From Burkholderiaceae bacterium (GTDB lineage: Bacteria > Pseudomonadota > Gammaproteobacteria > Burkholderiales > Burkholderiaceae_C): a stretch of 64,000 nt of DNA. The notes under the pieces were generated by a model. It was not told the origin of the DNA. It saw only the letters and a list, made by a program, of their open reading frames with translations, and made no database searches. Below, in pieces: positions 25,972 to 36,744 of this stretch. Numbering within the stretch: the stretch's first letter is position 1; each line of letters begins with the position of its first letter. The DNA lies in NCBI GenBank assembly GCA_016790575.1, contig JAEUOU010000036.1, positions 1 to 64,000 on the forward strand, written 5' to 3'. The position numbers and the translations under genes are program-made.

Positions 25972-27450
25972 TCAGAGGGCCTCACCCAGTGCCTCGCGCA
26001 ATTGCCGCAGCATGCGGCCCATGCGGCGGTGGACGCGGTCTTCGTGCCGCGCCAACACCCGGTCCAGCCCCGAGCCGGCGGCGGGCGCGAGGCGTTCGCG
26101 GGCCAGGCACAGGTCGTTGAAGTGGCCCAGCACCGATTGCGCCCGCACCAGCACCGGCATCCAGCGGGCGAGCGCTCGGGCCCGGCGCGGACTCACCAGG
26201 GCACCGAGCATGTCGAGGGCGTAACGGGCCTTTTTGACCTCGATACGCAACGCGTGCAAGCTTGGCGCGTCATGCGGGCGAACCGCCGCCAGGCTGCGCA
26301 CCAGCCGCTGGCGCCGGCCCTCAAGGCGCTCGCGGGCGAAGCGGCGCAGCCGCCGCTCCGACGCCGGCAGCCGGCTGTCGGGCAGTTCACCCAAAGCCTG
26401 CCCGAATGCCAGCAACGGGCCGGCAACTGAAGTGGGTTCCGCGAGGCGGCGCAACAACAGGCGGCGTGCGGCGGCATCGGCCCGCACCAGGCGGGCGGGC
26501 CAGGTGGCGCCGGACTCCGCCAGCAGCGGCCAGACCTCCAGCGCTTGGACATCGGCATCCCGCACCGGTCCCAGCCAGGCGCCGAGTGTGCGCCACTGGG
26601 CCGTCCAGTGCTGCACCCATGCCGGGTCCAGCGCCGGCGCGAACACGCGCAGGGCTGCCCGCAGCCGCCGCAGTGCCACCCGGGCCTGATGCACCAGTTC
26701 CGGGTCCTGGACACCGGCATGCAGTGCATGCAGGTTGCTTTGCAGCGCGGCCAGCGACGGCTGGGCCACGCTGACAAAAGCGGCCACCGGCGTGTCACCG
26801 TGCGCGGCGACTGCGCCGGCGGGTGTCGCTGTCTGGTCGGGACTCTGGGCCAGCGCATAGGCCCGCTCGGCCTTGCTGGTTGCGCAGGGGAACAGGGGCG
26901 CCGCACTCAGCAAGGCCCGGGCTGTCTGGTGCAATGCGTCGGGCGGCCCATCGAGCAGTTCGAGCTCCAGTTCCAGCAAGGGGTGTGCCACAGGCCGGCC
27001 GGCGGTTCCGGTGCAGATTTCACCCTCGTCCAGTGCGATTTCGACGGTGGCGCCGCCGTGGCGCACAGTCCAGGCATGGCGTTGGAAGTCGGTGCGAAAT
27101 ACGGGCCGCAGATCGGCTCGCCGCTGCGCGAGCCAGGCGGCCAGCTCGGTGTCATCGACCAGGGCAGCAAAGTCGAATTCCCCGGCCCGCGTCGGCGCCT
27201 CCCATTCGCCCCGACGGGACAGGCCTCCGACCGTCGTTCCCGCCGTCTTTACCGTCAACAGCAAACGCCTGCCGGCGCGCCGCTCCCGAACCGCCATGCG
27301 GTTCTTGCGCAACTGGTGGTCGGATGTGTCGTAGTAGGTGTTCACCAGCCGCTGGCGAACGGGTTTTTCCGCTGCCAGCAGCGGATGCCCCAGCAGTCCG
27401 GGCAGATCGCTTGGGGCCAGCAGCAGCTTGAGTTCGGTTTCCCGGGCCAT
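25972..27450 (-). CDS. CYTH-CHAD domain protein (putative inorganic triphosphatase / polyphosphate-associated)
   Basis: 492 residues. N-terminal CYTH domain (~1-200) starts with the defining E-T-E-L-K-L (ExExK) motif and has basic strands such as R-L-V-N-T-Y-Y-D-T and V-R-E-R-R-A-G. The C-terminal CHAD domain (~220-492) is helical with conserved His/basic patches: H-Q-A-R-V-A-L-R-R-L-R and L-H-A-L-R-I-E-V-K-K-A-R-Y. CYTH enzymes cleave triphosphates; CHAD domains bind polyphosphate. The M-A-R-E-T-E start was chosen because the motif normally begins within the first residues; a start 87 bases upstream is possible. A polyphosphate:AMP phosphotransferase lies 7.5 kb further on. Confidence 0.88.
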   Translation of the reverse strand: MARETELKLLLAPSDLPGLLGHPLLAAEKPVRQRLVNTYYDTSDHQLRKNRMAVRERRAGRRLLLTVKTAGTTVGGLSRRGEWEAPTRAGEFDFAALVDDTELAAWLAQRRADLRPVFRTDFQRHAWTVRHGGATVEIALDEGEICTGTAGRPVAHPLLELELELLDGPPDALHQTARALLSAAPLFPCATSKAERAYALAQSPDQTATPAGAVAAHGDTPVAAFVSVAQPSLAALQSNLHALHAGVQDPELVHQARVALRRLRAALRVFAPALDPAWVQHWTAQWRTLGAWLGPVRDADVQALEVWPLLAESGATWPARLVRADAAARRLLLRRLAEPTSVAGPLLAFGQALGELPDSRLPASERRLRRFARERLEGRRQRLVRSLAAVRPHDAPSLHALRIEVKKARYALDMLGALVSPRRARALARWMPVLVRAQSVLGHFNDLCLARERLAPAAGSGLDRVLARHEDRVHRRMGRMLRQLREALGEAL

Positions 27451-27511
27451 GGTGTTGTGCAAGGTCGGATGCGGTGCGGCGAGTCTGCCTGTTGCCACGC
27501 AAAAAAGCCAG

Positions 27512-28459
27512 TCATGCGCGATCGCGCGGCGGTTCATCGCTGTGGGCAGCGGTCAGACATTCGCGCAGCAACTGCGTCACCCGCGACGGGGCCGGTGCAC
27601 GGCGGGTGATGGCCGAAAAGCCGCAGTGATAACGCAGCAGATCGGGCTGCAGCGGCCGTATCTGGCCGGTACGGACGAAGGCGTCGGCATAGTGGTCGGG
27701 CAGGAAGCCGACAAAACGCCCGCTCAGAATCAGTGTGGCCACCGACTCCTGGTCGAATCCGGTGGCTGCGCGGCGCAGGCGCTGGCGGTGGGTCAGTTCC
27801 ATATTGGGGGAGTGGTAGCCCAGGCCGGCAAAGGCCAGGTCCTGCAGGTCGGCCCAGCCCAGGCTTCGGCGCTCGGCGCTGAACAGCGGGTGGGCTGCGC
27901 CGCAGTACAGCAGCATGGTTTCGTCAAAAAGCTCGTCATAGACCAGGCTGTCGGAGCGCCGGTGCTCGGGGATGATGCCCAGCTGGAACTGCCCGTCCAT
28001 GACGCCGCGTTCGATGGCGTTGAGGGTGGCAACATGCAAATTGAGCTGGACTTCCGGCGCCGCGTCGTGGAAGCGGGCCACCGCCTGTGCGATCCGGGCG
28101 GACGGGTTGCTGGCGGTCTTGTCGAACACCGCCACATGCAGCTCACCGCCCATGCGCCGGTGGATGTCGTCCACGCTGGCGCGAAAGCCGTCGGTGGCGG
28201 CCAGCAGGCGCAGCGTTTCGGCGTGGATACGCTCGCCCTCTGGCGTCAGCGCAAAGCCGCCTCTGCCGCGCCGGCACAGGATCAGGCCCAGCCGGGTTTC
28301 CAGGTCCTTGATGTGGCGGCTGATGGTGCTGGTGGCGATATTGAGCTCCAGTTCTGCCGCGGCCATGCCGCCACACTCCACCACGGCACGAAACACGCGC
28401 AGCAGGCGGATGTCCATATCGCTGATCTGGCCCAGCACGGCGCGATTTTTTACTTGCAT
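27512..28459 (-). CDS. LysR-family regulator of the beta-alanine cluster
   Basis: 315 residues. The HTH region is I-R-L-L-R-V-F-R-A-V-V-E-C-G-G-M-A-A-A-E-style, with I-A-T-S-T-I-S-R-H-I-K-D-L-E-T-R as recognition helix; a substrate-binding domain follows. Divergent from the beta-alanine transaminase gene with 131 bp between starts and a perfect LysR inverted repeat abutting its own start codon, which implies autoregulation. A shorter start (M-D-I-R-L-L, 14 residues in) is possible and would leave a leader between operator and start. The effector is probably beta-alanine or malonate semialdehyde (inference). Confidence 0.87.
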   Translation of the reverse strand: MQVKNRAVLGQISDMDIRLLRVFRAVVECGGMAAAELELNIATSTISRHIKDLETRLGLILCRRGRGGFALTPEGERIHAETLRLLAATDGFRASVDDIHRRMGGELHVAVFDKTASNPSARIAQAVARFHDAAPEVQLNLHVATLNAIERGVMDGQFQLGIIPEHRRSDSLVYDELFDETMLLYCGAAHPLFSAERRSLGWADLQDLAFAGLGYHSPNMELTHRQRLRRAATGFDQESVATLILSGRFVGFLPDHYADAFVRTGQIRPLQPDLLRYHCGFSAITRRAPAPSRVTQLLRECLTAAHSDEPPRDRA

Positions 28460-28461
28460 TG

Positions 28462-28484
28462 TTTATCAACTTTACATGGATAAA
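28462..28484. promoter_or_regulatory. Candidate LysR operator, TTTATC-N11-GATAAA
   Basis: A perfect 6-bp inverted repeat with an 11-bp spacer, the classic LysR interrupted dyad, located 2 bp from the start codon of the LysR gene and 106 bp upstream of the divergent transaminase. Binding here would both autorepress the regulator and activate the catabolic genes. Confidence 0.7.
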
Positions 28485-28590
28485 TCGCACTTCGTGCCAG
28501 TAACAAGTCTGCTGACAATCCCGATTCCCTGCGCTTTCGAGCCGCGTCGAGCGGATCGCCGGCGGTTTGTTTTCCTGAAAGGCTTCCACC

Positions 28591-29967
28591 ATGGACCTGA
28601 CCGATTCCCAGCGCCTGCAGGCCGGCGCCATCCGCACCGATGCCGACTGGCTGGCCGCGCACTGGATGCCGTTCACCGGCAACCGCAACTTCAAGGCCGC
28701 GCCGCGCCTGATGACGGGCGCCCAGGGCGCCTACTACACCGACGCCGATGGCCGTCGCCTGTTCGACGGCCTCTCCGGCCTGTGGTGCACCGGCCTGGGC
28801 CACGGCCGGCGCGAAATCGCCGAGGCGGTGGGCCGCCAGGCGGCGCAGCTGGACTACTCGCCCGCCTTCCAGTTCGGCCACCCGCTGTCGTTCGAGCTGG
28901 CCAACCGCATCGTTGAACGCATGCCCGCCGGGCTGAACCGGGTGTTCTTCACCGGCTCGGGCTCCGAGTCGGCCGACACCGCGCTGAAGATGGCGCGTGC
29001 CTACTGGCGCACCAAGGGCCAGGCCAGCAAAACCCGCCTGATCGGCCGCGAAAAGGGCTACCACGGCGTGAACTTCGGCGGCATCTCGGTGGGCGGCATC
29101 GTCGGCAACCGCAAAACCTTCGGCCAGGGGGTCGAAGCCGATCACCTGCCCCACACCCAGCCGCCGGCAGGCAGCTTCTTCCGCGGCCAGCCGCCGGCCG
29201 AGGCTCAGGGCGCCTACCCCGGCGCCGCGCTGGCCGACCGCCTGCTGGACCTGATCATGCTGCACGATGCGTCAAACATCGCCGCCGTCATCGTCGAGCC
29301 GTTCTCCGGCTCGGCCGGGGTGGTGATTCCGCCGCTGGGCTACCTGCAGCGCCTGCGCGAGATCTGCACCCAGAACAACATCCTGCTGATTTTTGACGAG
29401 GTCATCACCGGCTTCGGCCGCGCCGGCGCCTGGACCGGCGCCGAGGCCTTCGGTGTCACGCCCGACATCCTGAACATCGCCAAACAGGTGACCAACGGCG
29501 CCCAGCCGCTGGGCGCGGTGATTGCGAAGCAGGAGATCTACGACACCTTCATGGACGCGGGCGGGCCGGACTACATGCTGGAATTTGCCCACGGCTACAC
29601 CTACTCGGCCCATCCGGTGGCCTGCGCCGCCGGCATTGCCGCGCTGGATCTGCTGGCCAGCGAAGACGCCATCGGCCGCGTGCGTGCGCTGGCGCCCCGC
29701 TTCGAGGCCGCCGTGCATGGCCTCCAGGGCGCGAAACACGTGCTGGACATCCGAAACTACGGCCTCGCGGCCGGTTTCACCATCGCACCGCTGCCCGGCG
29801 AGCCGGCCCGGCGCCCCTACGAGATCGCGATGGCCATGCTGGCCAAGGGCTTTTACGTGCGCTACGGCGGCGACACCATCCAGCTGGCGCCGCCCTTCAT
29901 CAGCACCGAGGCGGAGATCGACCGCCTGCTCGACGCGCTGGGCGAAACCTTGAACGCCACGGCCTGA
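28591..29967 (+). CDS. Beta-alanine (omega-amino acid)--pyruvate aminotransferase
   Basis: 458 residues, class III PLP aminotransferase. Features: H-W-M-P-F-T-G-N-R at the N-terminus (typical of omega-amino acid:pyruvate transaminases), F-F-T-G-S-G-S-E-S-A-D-T-A-L-K for phosphate binding, G-Y-H-G-V-N-F-G-G-I-S-V-G-G, I-F-D-E-V-I-T-G-F-G-R (Asp to PLP nitrogen) and N-I-A-K-Q-V-T-N-G (PLP lysine). Transfers the amino group of beta-alanine to pyruvate, giving malonate semialdehyde and alanine. First gene of the cluster; followed by an FMN-binding regulator-like gene and mmsA, whose product would convert the semialdehyde to acetyl-CoA. Confidence 0.93.
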   Translation: MDLTDSQRLQAGAIRTDADWLAAHWMPFTGNRNFKAAPRLMTGAQGAYYTDADGRRLFDGLSGLWCTGLGHGRREIAEAVGRQAAQLDYSPAFQFGHPLSFELANRIVERMPAGLNRVFFTGSGSESADTALKMARAYWRTKGQASKTRLIGREKGYHGVNFGGISVGGIVGNRKTFGQGVEADHLPHTQPPAGSFFRGQPPAEAQGAYPGAALADRLLDLIMLHDASNIAAVIVEPFSGSAGVVIPPLGYLQRLREICTQNNILLIFDEVITGFGRAGAWTGAEAFGVTPDILNIAKQVTNGAQPLGAVIAKQEIYDTFMDAGGPDYMLEFAHGYTYSAHPVACAAGIAALDLLASEDAIGRVRALAPRFEAAVHGLQGAKHVLDIRNYGLAAGFTIAPLPGEPARRPYEIAMAMLAKGFYVRYGGDTIQLAPPFISTEAEIDRLLDALGETLNATA

Positions 29968-29977
29968 CGCCTGCCCG

Positions 29978-30619
29978 ATGTCCCAGTACCAGCCTGCCCA
30001 CTTCGTCGAAGCCGACCCCGTCCGTCAGCATGCGTTGATCCGTGCCTGTCCGTTGGGCACGCTGATCACGCGCGGCGCCGACGGTGAGCCGGTGGCGGAT
30101 CGGGTGCCCTTCTGGCTCGATACCCCCGAGGGCGCGCCCGTGCGCCTGCGCGCCCATGTGGCGCGGGCCAATCCGCTGTGGCGCGTCCACCCGGCCGAGC
30201 GCGACGTGCTGGTCGTGTTCCACGGGCCTGACGCCTACATCTCGCCCAACTGGTACCCCGGCAAGGCCGAGCACGGCAAGGCGGTGCCCACCTGGAACTA
30301 TGCGATGGTGCAAGCCCGCGGCAGCTTGCGGGTGGTGGATGGCGATACCGACTGGCTGCGTGCGCTGCTGGAACCACTGACCGACCATCACGAAGCCGAC
30401 CAGCCCCGCCCCTGGCGCATGGCCGACGCGCCACCGGACTACCTGGCGGCGATGTTGCGTGCCGTGGTGGGGCTGGAAATCAGCGTCACGCAGCTCAGCG
30501 GCAAATTCAAGCTCAGCCAGAACCAGCCGCCGGCCAACCGCGAGGGTGTGCGTGCCGGGCTGGCCGCCAGCGCAAAACCACTGGCCGCCAGCACCCTGCA
30601 CTGGATGCCACCGGACTGA
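29978..30619 (+). CDS. PaiB-like FMN-binding protein
   Basis: 213 residues, split-barrel flavin-binding fold of the PaiB/'FMN-binding negative transcriptional regulator' family. Signature pieces: P-A-H-F-V-E at the N-terminus, F-H-G-P-D-A-Y-I-S-P-N-W-Y and V-P-T-W-N-Y-A-M-V-Q, and the C-terminal K-F-K-L-S-Q-N (a conserved basic end motif). Despite the family name no DNA-binding domain is visible. It sits between the aminotransferase (10 bp gap) and mmsA (63 bp gap) on the same strand, so it belongs to the catabolic operon; its role there is unknown and could be flavin/heme-linked sensing or detoxification. Confidence 0.85.
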   Translation: MSQYQPAHFVEADPVRQHALIRACPLGTLITRGADGEPVADRVPFWLDTPEGAPVRLRAHVARANPLWRVHPAERDVLVVFHGPDAYISPNWYPGKAEHGKAVPTWNYAMVQARGSLRVVDGDTDWLRALLEPLTDHHEADQPRPWRMADAPPDYLAAMLRAVVGLEISVTQLSGKFKLSQNQPPANREGVRAGLAASAKPLAASTLHWMPPD

Positions 30620-30682
30620 CGCTGACGATTTGGCCCGGCCACCCCCTTTCTATTCCGATCGTTGACATTTTTCTGATTCCTC

Positions 30683-32179
<1,497 letters not shown>

Positions 32180-32250
32180 GCCCGGACGGCCCGCAGTCGG
32201 CGGCCCGACTGCCGCAGGGCCGGCTTTTCACCTTTTGTGCGGAAAAACCG

Positions 32251-32296
32251 CCAATACCCAGCGTAAAAAGGTCGTTTGTTGCTATAAAAACAGGAC
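32251..32296 (-). repeat. Interspersed element, copy 5
   Basis: CCAATACCCAGCGTAAAAAG, then GTCGTTTGTTGCTATAAAAA and CAGGAC. Compatible orientation is the minus strand, reading P-V-F-I-A-T-N-D-L-F-T-L-G-I-G without a stop. It lies about 22 bp past the stop of the minus-strand desulfhydrase gene, in that gene's direction. The rest of the 138-bp gap between the two convergent genes is empty. Confidence 0.85.
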
Positions 32297-32317
32297 GATT
32301 CCGGCGCGCTTGGCGCC

Positions 32318-33355
32318 TCAGTCCGCCACCGGCGCCTGCCCCAGCACCTCCCGCGCATACGCAAACAGCGACGGCAGGCCGCCGGTGTGCAGGAACAGCA
32401 CCTTCTCGCCCGGTTGGAAGTGCCCCTGGCGCGCCAGGCCGATCAGGCCGGCCATGATCTTGCCGGTGTAGACCGGGTCCAGCGGAATGGCCTCGGTGCG
32501 GGCCAGCAGTTGCACCGCCTCCACCATCTTCGCGTTCGGCACCGAGTATTTGGGCTGCCAGAAGCCGCCGACACAGGTCACGTCTTCCGGTGTGACGCTC
32601 AGGCCCAGCCCCAGCAGGTCGGCCACGGCCTGGGCTTCCTTGATCACCAGCGGCTGCTGGTCGGCCGGGTCGCGGCTGACGCCGATGCCCACGATGGGCA
32701 CGTCGATGTGGTTGCCCAGAAAACCCGCCACCAGCCCGCCGTGGGTGCCGGAGCTGCCGCTGCCCACCACCAGCCGGTCGAAGCGCAGGCCCTGGTCGAA
32801 AAACTGCTGCTGCATCTCCTGCGCACAGGCCACATAGCCCAGCCCGCCCACCGCGTTCGAGCCGCCGCCCGGAATGATGTAGCCCTTGCGGCCCTGCGCG
32901 GCCAGTTCGTCGGCCACCTGCTGCATCGCGGGCGCCATCGGGCTGCCGCCCGGCACCACGGTGATCGCCTCCACCCCCAGCAGTCGGAACATGAAGTGGT
33001 TGCCGCTGCCGTGTTCGTCATAGCTGCCGGCCACGCGCTCTTCGATGACAAAGCGGCACTGCAGCCCTTCCTTCACGGCCGCCGCCAGCGTGATGCGGCA
33101 GTGGTTGGACTGCGGTGCGCCGCAGGTGATCAGCGTGTCCGCGCCCTGCGCCAGCGCGTCGGCCACCAGGAATTCGAGCTTGCGGGTCTTGTTGCCGCCG
33201 GGGAACAGCCCCAGCATGTCGTCACGCTTGATCCACACCTCCGGCCCGACGCCACCGGGGCAGCTGGCCGCCAACGCGGCCGAAAAGCGCGGCATCGGTT
33301 CGATGGGCGTGGTAAACGGGGTGTAGCGGCGGCGGGGAAAACGGGAAAGGTCCAT
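32318..33355 (-). CDS. PLP-dependent D-cysteine desulfhydrase / ACC-deaminase family
   Basis: 345 residues of the tryptophan-synthase-beta fold type II PLP family. Start [12 protein letters not shown] lysine in [19 protein letters not shown] substrate loop; phosphate cup [10 protein letters not shown]-terminal H-T-G-G-L-P-S-L-F. Releases sulfide, ammonia and pyruvate from D-cysteine. Closely related L-cysteate sulfo-lyase (releases sulfite) and ACC deaminase share this architecture, so the substrate is not settled. A longer frame would add 20 residues, but the M-D-L-S-R-F start matches the family. Ends near the convergent mmsA. Confidence 0.82.
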   Translation of the reverse strand: MDLSRFPRRRYTPFTTPIEPMPRFSAALAASCPGGVGPEVWIKRDDMLGLFPGGNKTRKLEFLVADALAQGADTLITCGAPQSNHCRITLAAAVKEGLQCRFVIEERVAGSYDEHGSGNHFMFRLLGVEAITVVPGGSPMAPAMQQVADELAAQGRKGYIIPGGGSNAVGGLGYVACAQEMQQQFFDQGLRFDRLVVGSGSSGTHGGLVAGFLGNHIDVPIVGIGVSRDPADQQPLVIKEAQAVADLLGLGLSVTPEDVTCVGGFWQPKYSVPNAKMVEAVQLLARTEAIPLDPVYTGKIMAGLIGLARQGHFQPGEKVLFLHTGGLPSLFAYAREVLGQAPVAD

Positions 33356-33451
33356 GGCGGCAAGGTCTCCTGAAGAAGGGTTGTGTAGCCTGACAGAAAT
33401 CGGACCTGCTTGCACGCGGGCCCGGCATCCGGACCGGCGGACGGGCCCGCC

Positions 33452-34954
33452 TCACGCCCCCAGCGAAAAGAAATGCCGGATGCGTTGCAGCAGGTCGCTG
33501 GCGCCGGTGTGGCCGGCTTCGGGAGAGGGTGTGGCGGATTCGGCCTGGCGCCGGCGCATGATGTCCGACACCTCCTGCGCGATGTCCGGGCGGCTTTGCA
33601 GCACCATCGCAAAGCCCGCTTTGTCCAGCCGGTAGCAGTCCACCGCCGTGGTGGCCACCACCGTGGCCTGTCGGGGCTCGCCGGTCAGCATGCCCATTTC
33701 GCCGAAACAGTCGCCGGCGCGCAGCACCGCCAGCGGCTGGCGGCCGGCGGCGGATTCGTGCAGAACCTGCGCTTCACCTTTGACAATCAGGTACAGCCAG
33801 TGGGCCACCGCGCCCTGGCGCGTCATGGTGTCGCCGGCGGCAAACGGCGCGTGCACCAGATGGGCCGCCAGCGCCTGCTGCTCGGCGGTCGACAGGCCGG
33901 CAAACAGCGCGGTCTGGGCAATGGCGGCCAGGCGGCGCTGCAGCTCGCGCGCTTCCTGCGCGGCGTGCCAGCTTTCGTTCTCCTTGATCATGCGCTGCTC
34001 CTGCTGCGGCACGCCCAGGCGGATGCCCGCACGCGCCAGTGCCGCCAGCGCATGTTGGCGCACCGCCGAATCGGTGGGATCGTCCCGGGCCGGGTCGTCC
34101 AGCCAGTAGCGCAGGCTGTATCGGGCCCAGCCGTAGCCGAGCGCCAGCAGCACCACGGTGGGCGCCGGCTGCCGGCGCACATGGGCGATGTCGGCGTCCG
34201 CCAGCACCTGTTGCAGCACGGCGATTACCTCCGCCGGGTCGGCCTGCAATTCCAGATCGAACTCGACCGAGCGCCGCCAGGCCGGCTGGCCGTCTTCGGC
34301 CGGGCGCACGATGGCAAAGCGGTTCTTCATCAGCCAGGCGTTGGGTACCATGATTGACTCGCCGCGCGGCGTGGCCAGCTCGGTCACCCGCCAGCGCACG
34401 TCCACCACACGTCCGCTCACGCCATCGTCCACCCGCACCCAGTCGCCCACCCGCAGCGAGTTGTCCAGCTGCAGTGACACGCCGCCCAGCACATTGCCCA
34501 GCGTGTCCTGCATCGCAAAAGCCAGCACCGCGGTGATCAGCGCCGAGGTGGTGAACAGCTGCGAGGCCTCCAGCCCCGACGCGCGCAGCCACAGCAGCAG
34601 CACCAGCACGGACAGCCCGGCCACCGTGAGGTCCTGCGCAATGCGGGGCGCCGGCAAGCGCAGCAGTGGCAATATGCCGCCGAACAGCACCGTGCCGGCG
34701 ATCTGCACCGCCGCCATGCCCAAGGCCAGCGTTGCAACCGTGCGCAGCGCCGGGGCCGTGGTGGTGGCCTCGCCCCACCAGGCGAGTGCGGCGAGCGCCA
34801 GCACCGCCAGTACCAGCAGGCCCCAGGCGACGCCCAGTACCCGCCGCGGGCCTCGGCGCGCCAGCCGGAAGCCCAGCGCGACCGCCGCCAGCGCCAGGGC
34901 GATGTGGGCCAGCGTCGCCAGCGGCAGCGTCAGCAGTGAGGCCGCCGGATTCAC
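33452..34954 (-). CDS. MscS-type mechanosensitive channel with C-terminal cyclic-nucleotide-binding domain
   Basis: 500 residues. Residues ~1-160: about four to five hydrophobic helices. Residues ~160-270: MscS pore/beta domain, with M-Q-D-T-L-G-N-V-L-G-G and L-D-N-S-L-R-V-G-D-W-V plus the P-R-G-E-S-I-M-V-P-N segment. Residues ~365-470: CRP-like cNMP-binding domain with phosphate cassette F-G-E-M-G-M-L-T-G-E-P-R-Q-A-T-V retaining Glu and Arg. The GTG start overlaps the stop of the polyphosphate:AMP phosphotransferase as GTGA, so translation is coupled. Probably a membrane channel gated by tension and/or nucleotide ligand. Confidence 0.88.
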   Translation of the reverse strand: MNPAASLLTLPLATLAHIALALAAVALGFRLARRGPRRVLGVAWGLLVLAVLALAALAWWGEATTTAPALRTVATLALGMAAVQIAGTVLFGGILPLLRLPAPRIAQDLTVAGLSVLVLLLWLRASGLEASQLFTTSALITAVLAFAMQDTLGNVLGGVSLQLDNSLRVGDWVRVDDGVSGRVVDVRWRVTELATPRGESIMVPNAWLMKNRFAIVRPAEDGQPAWRRSVEFDLELQADPAEVIAVLQQVLADADIAHVRRQPAPTVVLLALGYGWARYSLRYWLDDPARDDPTDSAVRQHALAALARAGIRLGVPQQEQRMIKENESWHAAQEARELQRRLAAIAQTALFAGLSTAEQQALAAHLVHAPFAAGDTMTRQGAVAHWLYLIVKGEAQVLHESAAGRQPLAVLRAGDCFGEMGMLTGEPRQATVVATTAVDCYRLDKAGFAMVLQSRPDIAQEVSDIMRRRQAESATPSPEAGHTGASDLLQRIRHFFSLGA

Positions 34955-36462
34955 CGTTTGGCCTTGCGGGGCGGAGCAGCCACACCCTCCAGCGCGGCCT
35001 CCAGCCGCTCGCACAGGTGGGTCAGCACCTCGATGCGGGAGAACAGCTTGTCGTTGCTGGCCACAATGTGCCAGGGAGCGACGTCGGTGGAAGTGCGGTC
35101 CACCATGTCGCCCACGGCGCGTTCGTATTGCGGCCATTTTTCGCGGTTGCGCCAGTCTTCGTCGGTGATCTTGAAGTTCTTGTGGGGTGTGTCCTTGCGT
35201 TCCTGGAAGCGGCGCAATTGCTCTTCCGGCGATATGGCCATCCAGAACTTCACCACCACCGCGCCGGCCTGGGCGAGCTGTTCCTCGAAGGCGTTGATCT
35301 CGTCGTAGGCGCGCATCCAGTCGGCTTCACCGCAAAAGCCCTCGACCCGCTCGACCAGCACACGGCCGTACCAGGAGCGGTCGAAGATCACCGCGTGGCC
35401 GTGACGCGGAATGTGCCGCCAGAAGCGCCACAGGTAGGGTTGGGCGCGCTCTTCCTCGCTGGGCGCCGCCACCGGCACCACCCGATAAAAGCGCGAGTCG
35501 AGTGCATGGGTGATGCGGCGGATGGTGCTGCCCTTGCCGGCCGCGTCCATGCCTTCGAACACCAGCACCACCGAGCGGTCGCGCATGCGCGGGTCACGGG
35601 TCAGACCGTTCAGCCGCGCCTGCAGTGTCTCCAGCTGCCGGTCATAGGTCTTCTCCTTGAGCGCGCGGCTGTAGTCGAAGGACGACAGCAGCGAACGGTT
35701 GTCCAGTGGCGGTGGCGACAACGCAGCCACACCGGTACGCGCCGGGGCCAGTCCGCCCAGACGCTGCGTGATGCCGTCCAGAATGTATTGCCCCACCGTC
35801 AGCGACCGGTAGGCGGCGTCCGCACCTTCCACCACCAGCCAGGGCGCGTCGCCGGTGCTGGTTCGGCGCAACGCCTGCTCGCACACCTTGACGAAGCCGT
35901 CATAGTGCTTGAGGCGTTCCCAGTCGCCAGGGGTGACCCGCCAGGCGGTCTTGGGGTCGGACTCCAGCGTCTTGAAGCGTTGCTTCGCTGCCTTCTTGGA
36001 CAGGTGAAACCACAGCTTGATGACCAGCGCCCCTTCGGCCACCAGCATGCGCTCGAACTGGCGGATGGCGCCGAGGCGGCGATCGAAGGTCGCCTTCTTT
36101 TCGGTCCCCATCACATGGGCCAGGATGGGGTCGGTATACCAGGACCCGAACAGGATGCCGATCTTGCCTTTGGGCGGCAACACTTGCCAGAAGCGCCACA
36201 TGTCCGGGCGCTGGTGCTCTTCCGGCCCCATCGGGCCGAACGCTTCGGTGCGGATGTGGCGGGGGTCCATCCATTCATTGAGCAGGTTGACCGTCTCGCC
36301 CTTGCCGGCGCCATCCACGCCATTGACCAGGATGATCACCGGAAAGCTCGCGTTTTCCAGCAGCGCGTACTGCGCCTTGAGCAGGGCCTCGCGCAGCAGG
36401 GGTTCGCGGGCCTTGTATTCCTTGCGCGCGATGGTGTGACCGATTTCGGCGGATTCGAACAT
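34951..36462 (-). CDS. pap: Polyphosphate:AMP phosphotransferase (double-domain PPK2)
   Basis: 503 residues made of two PPK2 domains in tandem. The N-terminal domain has Walker A G-V-D-G-A-G-K-G (48-55), the C-terminal domain G-M-D-A-A-G-K-G (304-311) followed by D-R-S-W-Y-G-R lid-type residues. In the N-domain the corresponding lid is F-G-S-W-Y-T-D, so it is probably not catalytic, as in known class II PPK2/PAP enzymes. The enzyme phosphorylates AMP to ADP using polyphosphate. The downstream channel with a nucleotide-binding domain is translated from an overlapping start. Confidence 0.92.
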   Translation of the reverse strand: MFESAEIGHTIARKEYKAREPLLREALLKAQYALLENASFPVIILVNGVDGAGKGETVNLLNEWMDPRHIRTEAFGPMGPEEHQRPDMWRFWQVLPPKGKIGILFGSWYTDPILAHVMGTEKKATFDRRLGAIRQFERMLVAEGALVIKLWFHLSKKAAKQRFKTLESDPKTAWRVTPGDWERLKHYDGFVKVCEQALRRTSTGDAPWLVVEGADAAYRSLTVGQYILDGITQRLGGLAPARTGVAALSPPPLDNRSLLSSFDYSRALKEKTYDRQLETLQARLNGLTRDPRMRDRSVVLVFEGMDAAGKGSTIRRITHALDSRFYRVVPVAAPSEEERAQPYLWRFWRHIPRHGHAVIFDRSWYGRVLVERVEGFCGEADWMRAYDEINAFEEQLAQAGAVVVKFWMAISPEEQLRRFQERKDTPHKNFKITDEDWRNREKWPQYERAVGDMVDRTSTDVAPWHIVASNDKLFSRIEVLTHLCERLEAALEGVAAPPRKAKR

Positions 36463-36744
36463 GACAGCAATCTCCTGACTCCGTGGGGATCAGTCCATCT
36501 TAGAACGGTGACACACCGCTGGCTAGACGCAGGTCAAGCCGTGTGCGCCCCATGGCCGGCCCCGTCCTGCCGCCCTCCGAGGGCCCGGCGACTGTGGCTT
36601 TCCTGCAACGGCTTGTCGACTTTCGCCCCACCCGGACGAACAGGGGATTGCGTATTGCGTAGCGATTGTGTTTGGGGTCACGCAACGAATCACAATCATC
36701 GGTCTATACTTCATTAAAGAAGTACAAAGTACTAAAAATAATTC
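36463..36744. other. 282-bp intergenic region between divergent genes
   Basis: Separates the PAP gene (minus) and the 7TM/GGDEF gene (plus). The right 100 bp become clearly AT-rich, with TATACT at 36705-36710 as a possible -10 box for the 7TM gene and an inverted ACTTC-ATTAAA-GAAGT just after it; no good -35 was found. No gene, element copy or RNA is evident. Confidence 0.5.
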
